Position numbers and translations under genes: made by a program
Notes under the pieces: model-generated
What the model was told of the DNA's origin: nothing
Database searches by the model: none
Seen by the model: only the letters and a program-made list of their open reading frames with translations
NCBI GenBank assembly: GCA_947307295.1
Contig: CAMZIQ010000007.1
Location: forward strand, 1 to 52,551
Length of the DNA stretch: 52,551 nt
Direction: 5' to 3'
From: an uncultured Pseudomonadota bacterium
GTDB taxonomy: Bacteria; Pseudomonadota; Alphaproteobacteria; Rs-D84
Part shown: piece after piece, positions 24,231 through 32,595 of the stretch
Layout of the letters: every line of letters starts with the position of its first letter
Position numbering within the stretch: the first letter of the stretch is position 1

Positions 24231-24599
24231 ATGAAACAATTAAATGATGAAGATATTGCGAATATGATTGGTGCAGATTTTGCACCTGATGATGAAGCAA
24301 CAAAAAAATCAGTTCGCAAATCTTTGCATCTATCTAGTCATATTCCCCAAAAAGAATTTATACCAGAACACGTGACAATTGATTTTCATCAACATACAGA
24401 AGAAGAAGCGTGGGAAATGTTGGTAAAAACTGCGACATCTGGGACACGTAGTGCAACTGTTATAACTGGCGCCAGCGGGATATTAAAAATTAAATTTCAA
24501 CAATGGGCAACTGAAAGCATTATCAGCCCACACATAATATCTTTTACACCGATAAACAACGGCAGTTTTGCTGTTAAATTCAAAAAACAAAATAATTAA
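24231..24599 (+). CDS. Smr-domain protein, divergent
   Basis: 122 aa. The N-terminal 40 residues are charged. From about 45, VTIDFHQHTEEEAWEMLVKTATSG followed by ATVITGASGILKIKFQQWATES matches the Smr domain (MutS2-like nicking or RNA-binding), with DFH in place of the usual DLHG and TGASG in place of TGKG. The end, NNGSFAVKFKK, lacks the family GGxGA. These changes suggest altered or absent nuclease activity. It is directly coupled to alaS (one base between). Smr proteins have been linked to ribosome-associated cleavage; a role here is inference. Confidence 0.72.
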   Translation: MKQLNDEDIANMIGADFAPDDEATKKSVRKSLHLSSHIPQKEFIPEHVTIDFHQHTEEEAWEMLVKTATSGTRSATVITGASGILKIKFQQWATESIISPHIISFTPINNGSFAVKFKKQNN

Positions 24600-25576
24600 C
24601 GCACTTCATCTGGCAACAAATCTGTAATTGTCGTCATACAATGGCCGTGTTGCACACGCCACACGGAACGTTTTCTATCATTAGTTCTTGGATCATATCT
24701 ATGAAATTTATATGGTGCATTGAACAAACTGTGTGTGCATTGCATACTTAAAGGATTATCAAAAGACGTATCGGTATCTCTATTAGTTATTTTGCAAGGA
24801 CATAAAATATCTACAAAATGGTTTGGTTTGCTTTCAAATCTAATTCTGTAATCCAAATGTGGACCATAAGGGTTGCCTTCTTTTGATATTCCAGAATGAC
24901 CACTTTTTGCAATTTCTTGACATGCGCGTACAGTATCACCTTTTTTAACAAGAGCTTTATCAAGGTGAAGATACTGTGTGATTAAACCATTGGCATGTTT
25001 AATGCTTATATAAAGTCCTGCTCCACCACGTTGCGTCTGATTATTGACTGCTGACACAACACCATCAGCAGTAGCATATACAGGGACCCCATTGGGTGTA
25101 TCAATATCCAAAGCAGGATGTATACCGCTACCATTAGGAGAATGCGGTCTTAAACCAAAATCACCAATTATTTTATATTTAAAATTAGACATATCCACAG
25201 GATACCGTAATGGCAAATCGGTAGCCAATCCATTATTACACCAATCTACATATTTTTTTATTGGTTGCCCAATATTATTTTGATTTGATTTTTCTATCAA
25301 ACCTGCCATCCGTTCAGTTGCTTCATCTATGGCATCCATATCTTCTTTGATAGTAATTCCCCGATATGCACAGCCAGAAATACAAGCACCACTAGCATCA
25401 TATTCTATTTCATAAGGCAGATAACTGTCATACAGAAATTCCATCTGTGATTTGAAAGATAAATCTTCAAAAGTTGCAGGGAATTTTTGTGCTGTTAAAA
25501 AACTTTCTGCATTTGCAGAAACAACACAAATACAACAACCTAAAAACAGCCAGATAAACTCTCTCATATTTGACAT
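24596..25576 (-). CDS. M23-family peptidase or pseudo-peptidase
   Basis: 326 aa, exported (signal peptide 1-23, WLFLGCCICVVSANA). The LytM/M23 domain lies at about 138-250: HPALD (H153, D157), the YLHL motif (H204) and GPHLDYRI (H240, D242). The usual HLH of M23 is HLD here, so one zinc ligand is Asp. The fold is otherwise intact, including GDTVRACQEIAKSGHSG. It may be a weak endopeptidase or an EnvC/NlpD-like activator. The N-terminal region has four Cys and could form disulfides. It converges with smr, overlapping by 4 bases. Confidence 0.83.
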   Translation of the reverse strand: MSNMREFIWLFLGCCICVVSANAESFLTAQKFPATFEDLSFKSQMEFLYDSYLPYEIEYDASGACISGCAYRGITIKEDMDAIDEATERMAGLIEKSNQNNIGQPIKKYVDWCNNGLATDLPLRYPVDMSNFKYKIIGDFGLRPHSPNGSGIHPALDIDTPNGVPVYATADGVVSAVNNQTQRGGAGLYISIKHANGLITQYLHLDKALVKKGDTVRACQEIAKSGHSGISKEGNPYGPHLDYRIRFESKPNHFVDILCPCKITNRDTDTSFDNPLSMQCTHSLFNAPYKFHRYDPRTNDRKRSVWRVQHGHCMTTITDLLPDEVR

Positions 25577-25683
25577 TATATCACATTTTTGTATAAACAG
25601 GCAATCTTAACTTGACCAATTAAATAAAAATTGTCTATATTTGCAAAAAGGGGAACAGAGAGCGAAAGAAAGGAAATATAGAC

Positions 25684-26295
25684 ATGGCTAAATTGCATTT
25701 TTATTATGGTGTTATGTCATCATCTAAGTCGGCTTTTTTGGGCATTAATGCGTACAATTTTAATCGTACAGATAATAGATGGGAAGCAATCAAGCCATCC
25801 ATAGACAATCGCGATTCCGATACAAATATTGTTTCTCGCATTGGTATAGTGACCAAAGCACGCGCATTACAAAATTTAGACAACTATATCCCTGCCCCTG
25901 CAACACAATTTATACTGGTTGACGAAGTGCAATTTTTTAAACCGTCTGATATTGAAAAGCTGGTTCAAATTGCTGACAATTCCAATATAACAATATTTTG
26001 TTATGGGCTGAAAGTGGACAGCAATGGCGATTTGTTTCCTGCATCTGCTAAATTGCTGGCAGAAGCGGATGAAATTCATCAGATGGAAACAGTCTGTGAA
26101 ATTCCACAATGCACAAATATGGCGTCTCATCACATCAGATTTGATTCAAATGGAAATATTATTCGTGGCGGTAATCAGGTAGAAGTCGGCGCTTCGCAAT
26201 ATAAATCTGTATGCAGAAAACATTTTCATGATTTATACAATGGCAAAGTATCTTTGATACAAATTTGCAGGAACCAATTTATAAACGGTAAATAA
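25684..26295 (+). CDS. tdk: Thymidine kinase
   Basis: 203 aa, type II thymidine kinase that phosphorylates thymidine in the salvage pathway. It has the ATP loop GVMSSSKS (residues 9-16), FILVDEVQFF (Walker B and catalytic Glu region), CYGLKVDSNGDLFPAS (the lasso/switch start) and a zinc ribbon built from CEIPQC and VCRKHFH. The loop normally reads GxMxSGKS; Gly14 is Ser here, unusual and possibly costly. AAAGGAAATATAGAC precedes the ATG. It is monocistronic and followed by tRNA-Arg. Confidence 0.88.
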   Translation: MAKLHFYYGVMSSSKSAFLGINAYNFNRTDNRWEAIKPSIDNRDSDTNIVSRIGIVTKARALQNLDNYIPAPATQFILVDEVQFFKPSDIEKLVQIADNSNITIFCYGLKVDSNGDLFPASAKLLAEADEIHQMETVCEIPQCTNMASHHIRFDSNGNIIRGGNQVEVGASQYKSVCRKHFHDLYNGKVSLIQICRNQFINGK

Positions 26296-26308
26296 TTATC
26301 ATTTTTTC

Positions 26309-26336
26309 TTGCATTTCGAATAAAAGGGTATAAAAT
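26309..26336 (+). promoter_or_regulatory. Promoter of tRNA-Arg
   Basis: TTGCAT (26309-26314), 16-base spacer, TAAAAT (26331-26336). The same TTGCAT -35 is used for tRNA-Pro. Confidence 0.6.
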
Positions 26337-26346
26337 ATACTGCGTT

Positions 26347-26423
26347 GCGCCCATGGCTCAATTGGATAGAGCATCTGACTACGGATCAGAAGGTTGAGGG
26401 TTCGAATCCTTCTGGGCGCGCCA
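26347..26423 (+). tRNA. tRNA-Arg(ACG)
   Basis: The acceptor GCGCCCA pairs with TGGGCGC, followed by G and an encoded CCA. The anticodon loop CTACGGA gives ACG, expected to be edited to ICG. Confidence 0.95.
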
Positions 26424-26431
26424 GAATTGAG

Positions 26432-26459
26432 AAAACACGGTTTGATACCGTGTTTTTTA
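26432..26459 (+). terminator. Terminator of tRNA-Arg
   Basis: AAAACACGG, seven-base loop, CCGTGTTTT, T-run. Confidence 0.85.
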
Positions 26460-26476
26460 ATTCTGCTGTGTGTGTA

Positions 26477-26624
26477 GCCCAGAAGGATGGGTCAGAGTGC
26501 CATAGGCACGCATGACCAATACGTAGATAAACAATTAGCAAACCTGCAAAAACGGATATTTTTAATAGAGTTTTTGCATCTGGATTTGATTATTGTTTAT
26601 CAAGGGGAATGAATGGGCGCGCCA
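26477..26624 (+). other. tRNA-anchored hairpin element, copy B (tRNA-Arg)
   Basis: 12 bases (26477-26488) exactly complementary to the tRNA-Arg 3' region 26406-26417. Then comes a 28-base hairpin of the same geometry as copy A (26490-26517): outer stem GGTCA/TGACC, GA/GCA internal loop, inner stem GTGCC/GGCAC with loop ATA. The conserved flank AATACGTAGATAAACAATTA follows, and a direct copy of the tRNA-Arg end (26614-26624) closes the element. Inner-stem pairs 2, 3 and 4 are all changed relative to copy A with pairing kept. Confidence 0.75.
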
Positions 26625-26631
26625 GAAATTC

Positions 26632-26657
26632 AAAACACCACCTTGTGTGGTGTTTTT
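26632..26657 (+). terminator. Second terminator behind the tRNA-Arg end copy
   Basis: AACACCAC, five-base loop, GTGGTGTT, T-run. As behind tRNA-Pro, the tRNA-end copy is again followed by a terminator. Confidence 0.8.
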
Positions 26658-26749
26658 AATTTATACAGGTCTAAAATTTTTACCTTGCGCGGAAAGGTAA
26701 AAAATAGTATAATTTTATGTAATAAAAGGAAATGGGGATTTTTCATACA

Positions 26750-27835
26750 ATGAAATTCACAAGACATTCGTTTTTTATGCTGGGCGTCGCAACCATGATG
26801 TCATTTGGACATGTTATTCCGTCATATGCCACCAAATTCTGTAATAAGAACCACCCAACACCCGCAGGTGAATACTGCCGGAGTTTGCTAACTTATAAAT
26901 GTCCACCGGGGTGCTATTGTATAGGTGGATATTTCGAATCTTATGACGGCGGTAGAAGGATAGATAAAGCGTGTTATGAATCTTGGTCAAATGAAAATGT
27001 CTGGGATGAATTGGATGATTATGGCATTTATTCTTGTGATAAGAAAGCCCCGGGTTTTCCTGATTCAGACCCAGGTAAAAGCACGCTAAACAGCTGTTAT
27101 TATAATTCACCTCACGGTAATGGAAAGGTTTATTATACCACGGTTTCCTGTCCCCCTGGTCAATATTTGCCACGGGACAAGGGTTCTTGTGTCGAATGTA
27201 GTAAATCTGTTTATTGTTTAGATTGCGAATATCATAAATTTGAAAATTACTATTGTCCAGGAACAAATGGAGTGGTGACCCCAAAAAGCGAGGACCAAGG
27301 GGTAAAGGAATGTGGCGAAGGAACTGTGCCAAGTAGTGATCAAAAGCGTTGCATAGTTTCACAATGTCCATCTGGGAAGGTTCCAAACGAAGATCAAACA
27401 GCATGTGTGATAGATAATCCTGTGCAAGTTCAAACCGGATATTATTTACCTGCAAACAGCAAAGATGTCCGTCAATGTACGGGAACAAAATATATTTGTC
27501 CCGGTGGAGAATTCGGAAAGAAATCTGTTGACCAGGGTAGATATGCCTGCCCTTATGACAGCAAGGCTAATGCTGATAAAACCAGATGTATTTTGTCGAT
27601 GAAAAGAGAACAGCTGGCAAATGGTTTAAATGGCGATGGTAAATGCTGGATATACACGGATGAAACAGAATTCAGAAAATGTATCTTTGGCGATAAATAC
27701 AATCGAAGCGAATTGCCGGCTTTGAATATTACTGGTGGCAAAGGACCCGCTGTTTATAAAGTTCCAGCATCTAATATGACTGTATCAAAAATGCCAGTTC
27801 AAACACAGGCAGTTAATAAATCTGTTGCCCAATAA
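26750..27835 (+). CDS. Secreted cysteine-rich protein, C-terminally truncated
   Basis: 361 aa from the ATG at 26750; an ATG 18 bases upstream is open but sits on its ribosome site. Signal peptide about 1-27, ending SYA. The mature part holds more than 25 Cys in short repeats of the form CxxGxxPxxDQxxC (CGEGTVPSSDQKRC, CPSGKVPNEDQTAC, CPYDSKANADKTRC), plus CPPGCYC and CPPGQYLP, so a disulfide-rich extracellular or surface protein is likely. The C-terminal 40 residues are low in complexity with VSKMPVQTQ. In-frame stops cut it off from a tail that is still readable to 27946. Function unknown; adhesion or host contact is inference. Confidence 0.75.
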   Translation: MKFTRHSFFMLGVATMMSFGHVIPSYATKFCNKNHPTPAGEYCRSLLTYKCPPGCYCIGGYFESYDGGRRIDKACYESWSNENVWDELDDYGIYSCDKKAPGFPDSDPGKSTLNSCYYNSPHGNGKVYYTTVSCPPGQYLPRDKGSCVECSKSVYCLDCEYHKFENYYCPGTNGVVTPKSEDQGVKECGEGTVPSSDQKRCIVSQCPSGKVPNEDQTACVIDNPVQVQTGYYLPANSKDVRQCTGTKYICPGGEFGKKSVDQGRYACPYDSKANADKTRCILSMKREQLANGLNGDGKCWIYTDETEFRKCIFGDKYNRSELPALNITGGKGPAVYKVPASNMTVSKMPVQTQAVNKSVAQ

Positions 27836-27946
27836 TCTGGTGTAGCCACGGTTTCAAAAATGTAGCCACGGTTTCAAACACAAGGTGACAGTGCTGCTGT
27901 ATCTGTACAACCAACGACAACAAAAGGTGGCGGAAAAGTTCTTTAA
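27836..27946 (+). pseudogene. Detached C-terminal tail of the Cys-rich protein
   Basis: In frame after the TAA the sequence reads SGVATVSKM, a TAG, then QTQGDSAAVSVQPTTTKGGGKVL and a final TAA at 27944-27946. VSKM and QTQ repeat the end of the upstream protein. A 20-base tandem duplication (27841-27860 and 27861-27880) lies here. Confidence 0.6.
27841..27880 (+). repeat. 20-bp tandem duplication
   Basis: TGTAGCCACGGTTTCAAA occurs at 27841-27858 and 27861-27878. Twenty is not a multiple of three, so it shifts the frame of the decaying tail. Confidence 0.9.
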
Positions 27947-27976
27947 AAAACACCCGTTTAAAACGGGTGTTTTTTT
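27945..27976 (+). terminator. Terminator
   Basis: AAACACCCGTTT pairs with AAACGGGTGTTT with A- and T-runs outside. It also serves the convergent macB-type operon. Confidence 0.85.
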
Positions 27977-27983
27977 AATCACA

Positions 27984-29201
27984 TTATTCGTATCTTAGAC
28001 TGTCAATTGGATTTAATTTGGCTGCTTTGATTGCAGGCATCACACCAGATACCAATCCAACAACCACCGCTACAGAAATTGATACCACCACCGGCCAGAT
28101 TGAAAACGGAACGTTATAGTGCAAGACAAAACGCCCTATGCCCTGGGATAACCCCACCCCCAGCACCAATCCAAACATAGAACCAATAAACGATATCAAT
28201 ATCGATTCTGATAAAAATTGAGTGACTATCGTACTTTCTTGGGCACCAATAGCCTTTCTTATCCCGATTTCACGCGTGCGTTCTGCAACCGACACCAACA
28301 TCATATTCATAATACCGATAGAACCCACCAATAATGACACAGCCGCAATTGCTATTAACAAAAGCGTCAGATAACCCGTCACCGTTTCCATTGTTTCCAT
28401 AACTTGTTTCATATCAGTAATTTGGAAATCATCCGCGTCACCGTCTTTTAATTTATGCCTTTGACGTAAAAGCGAAGTTATTTGTTCTGTGGCAATATTG
28501 TTATCTGCATCTTGATACAATTTTAAAGAAATCATGTTTACTGAATCCGGAAAACGCGAACCAACTATACGTTTCTTTAATGTGGTAATAGGAACGATTA
28601 TCATATCGTCTTGTGACCCCATACCAGATTCACCCTTTGCCTTGGTCACACCGATAACCGTCAATGGTGTATTACGGACACGAATAACCTCTCCCACCGG
28701 GTTTTTAGGCATGCCTAGTTCTTCTGCTGTATCTGGGCCAATCACAGCGTATGTTGCGGCGTTTCTTACCGCAGACATATCTATGAATGTTCCGTATTCC
28801 ATTTCTAAATTTTGCACCGTTGCATAACCAGGATACACACCAACCATTGACGTAGACCAATTCTTATTACCATATACAACCTGAGCCGAACTGTTGTCCA
28901 CAGGACTTACCGCGGCTACATCAGGTAATTGAGAAAGATACTGAACATCGTTTATTTTCAATGTCATTCGATTTCCAATTCTGACACCTGCACTTTGCGC
29001 AGCACCAGCACGTATCATTATCGTATTTGTTCCCAATGATGAAAATTGGTCTGTAATAGATTGCTGAACCGTTTCACCAACCGCAACCATTATAACCACC
29101 GCCATAATACCAATAACGATGCCCAAAACCGTCAGGAAAGACCGCATTTTATTTCCACTTATCGATAACCAAGATTCATGTGCAATATCGTAAAATGTCA
29201 T
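27984..29201 (-). CDS. MacB-type ABC transporter permease
   Basis: 405 aa. One N-terminal span (about 20-42), a periplasmic MacB_PCD domain (about 45-265, with the IGP and VIGV(T/K) strands) and three C-terminal spans that include the FtsX signature SVAERTREIGIRKAIGA (about 305-325). In MacB the ATPase is fused; here it is a separate gene overlapping by four bases (ATGA). This mechanotransmission exporter works with the adaptor and TolC to move drugs, peptides or siderophores out of the periplasm. Confidence 0.9.
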   Translation of the reverse strand: MTFYDIAHESWLSISGNKMRSFLTVLGIVIGIMAVVIMVAVGETVQQSITDQFSSLGTNTIMIRAGAAQSAGVRIGNRMTLKINDVQYLSQLPDVAAVSPVDNSSAQVVYGNKNWSTSMVGVYPGYATVQNLEMEYGTFIDMSAVRNAATYAVIGPDTAEELGMPKNPVGEVIRVRNTPLTVIGVTKAKGESGMGSQDDMIIVPITTLKKRIVGSRFPDSVNMISLKLYQDADNNIATEQITSLLRQRHKLKDGDADDFQITDMKQVMETMETVTGYLTLLLIAIAAVSLLVGSIGIMNMMLVSVAERTREIGIRKAIGAQESTIVTQFLSESILISFIGSMFGLVLGVGLSQGIGRFVLHYNVPFSIWPVVVSISVAVVVGLVSGVMPAIKAAKLNPIDSLRYE

Positions 29202-29953
29202 TTTTTGCGCACCTTTTGTTCTGATTTCAATAATACAGATTCATTTTTCGGGACAGGTCCATCGTACGTCACGCGCCCATCGTAAATATGTATTACACGA
29301 TTTGCATAACTTGCTATTTCAAATTCGTGTGTAATCATAACTATTGTTATGCCCAATTCTTTATTCAATTTTTTGAAAAATTTTAATATCTCATTTCCCA
29401 TCTTTGAATCTAATGCGCCTGTTGGTTCGTCTGCCAAAATCAATTTAGGATCACCAGCCAAAGCACGTGCAATAGCAACCCTTTGTTTCATACCGCCAGA
29501 TAATTGTGTCGGTAAATATGTTTCAAAATTTTCCAAATTAACCAAACTTAACATTTCACGCGCACGTTCCAAACGTTCATTCATCGGCAAACCACGATAC
29601 ATCAATGGCAACATTACATTATCCAAGATATTTCGTTTTGGTAATAAATTAAAATTCTGAAAAACAAACCCGATGTATTCGTTTCTTATTTTCGCCAATT
29701 CATCAGGCAGCATTGTTGTTATATCTTTGCCATATAATTCATAAATACCGCTGGTTGCGGAATCCAGCGCACCTATGATATTCATACAAGTAGATTTACC
29801 AGAACCACTCGGTCCCATAATCGCAACAAATTCACCCGGATTAATTGTGAAAGATATATCAAATAAAACCTGTTGTTCGCCACCGATTTCCAGCGGAAAA
29901 CTTTTACAGATTTTTTTCATTGATATAATAGGAGTTTGCTTCATAACAATCAC
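29198..29953 (-). CDS. MacB-type ABC transporter ATPase
   Basis: 251 aa. Walker A GPSGSGKST, Q-loop FVFQNFNLLP, signature LSGGMKQR, Walker B LILADEPTGALD, switch His in MITHE. FQNFNLLP and DEPTGALD are typical of the LolD/MacB clade. It sits between the adaptor and permease genes, with two bases to macA. Confidence 0.93.
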   Translation of the reverse strand: MIVMKQTPIISMKKICKSFPLEIGGEQQVLFDISFTINPGEFVAIMGPSGSGKSTCMNIIGALDSATSGIYELYGKDITTMLPDELAKIRNEYIGFVFQNFNLLPKRNILDNVMLPLMYRGLPMNERLERAREMLSLVNLENFETYLPTQLSGGMKQRVAIARALAGDPKLILADEPTGALDSKMGNEILKFFKKLNKELGITIVMITHEFEIASYANRVIHIYDGRVTYDGPVPKNESVLLKSEQKVRKK

Positions 29954-29955
29954 CT

Positions 29956-31131
29956 TTAACGTGGGCCTGGACCGCCCATCATACCACCGCCACGACCATT
30001 ACTTTTGGTTTTTGATTTTTGCCCCATATAGCCAATGACTATCTTATCACCGTTTTGTATTTCATCAGAAATAATCTGAGTTTCTGTGGCTGTTGCCAAT
30101 CCTTTGGTATAAGGGACCAATATTATTTTCCCATCACGTTGAATTGCCAAATGATTTGCAGGTGTAATCTTTTCATCATTTGTTTCAACAATCCCATCAA
30201 AACTGCGAATCAAAAATGCAGAATTTTGTGCCTTCCATGCGTCTTTGGCTGCATTTACCGTGATAGTCACAAAAGCTGTCATTCCTGGCATCAATTTCAA
30301 ATCTGAATTGTCAACGTCTATTACAACAGTATACACAACTACATTAGATGTTGTTGTCGGAGAAAGACGAACCTGACGAACGCTGCCAGAAAAAGTTTGC
30401 CCAGAATAAGCATCCACAGTAAACGTCACAGATTGTCCCTGTTTTATCATACCGATATCAGCTTCTGAAACAGAAGTTTCAATTTGCATTTTTGTTAAAT
30501 CTTCCGCGATTTCAAACAAATCTGGTGTTTGGAAAGATGCCGCAACAGTTTGCCCTTTGTCAACCTTGCGCGAAATGACTGTTCCATCAACTGGCGATAT
30601 AATTGTAGCGTACCCCAAATTCGTTACCGCTTTATCATATTGAGATTGCGCACGAACAACGGAAGATTCAGCCTGTTCATATTGGGTTTGTGATTGTTCC
30701 ATTTCACTGCGTGCGATAAAACCTTCGTTATACAAAGTTTTATTTCTGTTGTATTCGTTCTTGGCATAATTACGTTGAGATACAGCGCTGTCTAATGATG
30801 CCTTGGCTTCATCAACAGAAGCCTGTAATACAGATGGTTCTATGGTTAATAATTTATCGCCCTTTTTAACAGTAGAATTATAATCAACAAAAATTTCTTC
30901 GATTGTACCAGAAACCTGTGAACCAACACTTACCGTATTAACCGGCATAATTTCACCTGTGGCTGTCACAGTTTGTGAAATATCACCACGCGTTATATCC
31001 ATAGTCACATAATTTTTCTTTTCAACCTTTTTCGCCGTCACAAACATAGCAACAACCATCACGACAAAAGCGACTAAAAACAAAGTCCACCATTTGTGAC
31101 GTAAAAACCAAATTTTCCTTTTACCTGTCAT
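29956..31131 (-). CDS. MacA-like periplasmic adaptor
   Basis: 391 aa. One N-terminal span (about 13-33). Then come a barrel-sandwich (lipoyl) half ISQTVTATGEI, a coiled-coil hairpin (about 95-165, rich in Q, S and K), the second lipoyl half ISPVDGTVISRKVDKGQTVAA, a beta-barrel and a membrane-proximal domain. The C-terminus is Gly-rich (NGRGGGMMGGPGPR), unusual but seen in some adaptors. It starts at 31131 with GGAGGG just upstream, two bases before the tolC stop, hence translational coupling. Confidence 0.9.
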   Translation of the reverse strand: MTGKRKIWFLRHKWWTLFLVAFVVMVVAMFVTAKKVEKKNYVTMDITRGDISQTVTATGEIMPVNTVSVGSQVSGTIEEIFVDYNSTVKKGDKLLTIEPSVLQASVDEAKASLDSAVSQRNYAKNEYNRNKTLYNEGFIARSEMEQSQTQYEQAESSVVRAQSQYDKAVTNLGYATIISPVDGTVISRKVDKGQTVAASFQTPDLFEIAEDLTKMQIETSVSEADIGMIKQGQSVTFTVDAYSGQTFSGSVRQVRLSPTTTSNVVVYTVVIDVDNSDLKLMPGMTAFVTITVNAAKDAWKAQNSAFLIRSFDGIVETNDEKITPANHLAIQRDGKIILVPYTKGLATATETQIISDEIQNGDKIVIGYMGQKSKTKSNGRGGGMMGGPGPR

Positions 31132-31132
31132 T

Positions 31133-32476
31133 TTATTTTCCCTCCAATTCAGATTTAATATCCCCGATTGCCAGCGCAACCGCAGCACGTTTTATAAACA
31201 AATCATATCTAGCAGAATTATGTTGTTTTTGTGCGTTTACTAATTCAGATTGCGCCTGTTGCCAATCAAGCATAGTTGCACGCCCTACTTTGTACATACC
31301 AGATGTGACACGTTCAGATTCTGTTGCAGATTTCAACAAACTTTCCGTGTGTTTCAAAACTGTTTGCGCTGTCTTGTAATTCTGATACGCAGTAAATACA
31401 TCCATCATAGCCGCATTTTTAGTTTGCTGTTCATTATATTTTGCACGGTCATAGTCAGCTTCAGCAGCGCGCAAACCATATAAATTCGCAAAACCTGCGA
31501 ACAAAGGCATAGAAGCACGTATACCAATAGAACCATTTATTTTATTTGTTTCTGGCGCAAAAATGTCACCCAGATTATCATCGTTCCATCCCAAAGAACC
31601 AGATGCCGAAATCGATGGTAAATTCTTTAAAAATGCAGAGTTGCGTTTGTGCCACGCTGCGTCCTTGCTGGCTGAAGCCTTTAACAAATCAGGTCTTTTT
31701 TCACGAGCAATTTTTATCAATTCATCGATACTTTCATTTTCTGTTTCTGTTCCGAAATTTGAAGACATATCAGCAATAATTATATCTTGATTTGCCGGAA
31801 AAGATAATTTAGTTAACAATGTTCCCTTTGCAATTTCACGATTGTTTTTAGCGCGTTCCAAAGACAATTGTGACGAAGCCAATGTTGTTTCAGCCTTATA
31901 CACATCAGCTTTGGCCACAGAACCAGCCTTGAACTTTTTATCCGCAGTATCTTTCGCCGTCTGTGCCACAGTCAATGCAGATTCTGCAGATTCTACGTCT
32001 GCATCCGCGTTCAACAATTCATAGTAAGAACCAACCAAACCATAAACAAAATTTTGCACCGTTTCATCATAATCAAAGCCCGCAGCACGATAAGTCGCAA
32101 TCATCTGATTCATATCAGCCGTACGCTTACCAAAATCAAATATTAAATACGAAGCAGAAATTGATGCGCCATAAGACCAATCTTGCCATCCTTTTGGTCT
32201 ATTAGCATTAGCAGAATCCGCCGACACGTAGTCCTTGCCTGCAGAAATACTGGCATTTACAGATGGTAAATAACTAGCATATCCGGCATTTTTGTTAAAA
32301 TGTGTAGAACGCAAAGACGCATACGCCGCCGCAGTTTGTGGATTACGACACAATCCTAAATTAATAACATCTTGCAAAGACAAAACGCCATTTGGCACAT
32401 TGCGCATCGTTGCGCAATCGTCCGATGCAAATGCTGCAAACGGCAAAAATGCGACAAACAATAAAAATTTTTTCAT
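31133..32476 (-). CDS. TolC-family outer-membrane channel
   Basis: 447 aa with a signal peptide (1-17, ending AFA) and two tandem OEP repeats. The repeats show LQDVINLGLCRNPQTAAAYA near the start, long coiled helices such as AESALTVAQTAKDTADKKFKAGSV and the second-repeat equivalent ATESERVTSGMYKVGRATMLDW. It forms the outer-membrane exit duct of the tripartite exporter. It is first in a four-gene operon, GGCAGGAG lies 11 bases upstream, and a GATAAT box stands about 30 bases further up. Confidence 0.9.
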   Translation of the reverse strand: MKKFLLFVAFLPFAAFASDDCATMRNVPNGVLSLQDVINLGLCRNPQTAAAYASLRSTHFNKNAGYASYLPSVNASISAGKDYVSADSANANRPKGWQDWSYGASISASYLIFDFGKRTADMNQMIATYRAAGFDYDETVQNFVYGLVGSYYELLNADADVESAESALTVAQTAKDTADKKFKAGSVAKADVYKAETTLASSQLSLERAKNNREIAKGTLLTKLSFPANQDIIIADMSSNFGTETENESIDELIKIAREKRPDLLKASASKDAAWHKRNSAFLKNLPSISASGSLGWNDDNLGDIFAPETNKINGSIGIRASMPLFAGFANLYGLRAAEADYDRAKYNEQQTKNAAMMDVFTAYQNYKTAQTVLKHTESLLKSATESERVTSGMYKVGRATMLDWQQAQSELVNAQKQHNSARYDLFIKRAAVALAIGDIKSELEGK

Positions 32477-32582
32477 ATGAAGAATTCTCCTGCCTATCCT
32501 TTAACGAATATTATCCTAGCAATATTTTCAATATTTGAAAAGCACTTTTTTAAAAAACGATTGTCTTTTTTTATCTTAGGAC

Positions 32583-32588
32583 TACAAT
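32583..32588 (+). promoter_or_regulatory. -10 box placed for leaderless alkD mRNA
   Basis: TTGTCT, 16 bases, TACAAT (32583-32588), then seven bases to the ATG with no ribosome site. This is the same spacing as at the 2192 gene. Confidence 0.5.
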
Positions 32589-32595
32589 ATCAAGC

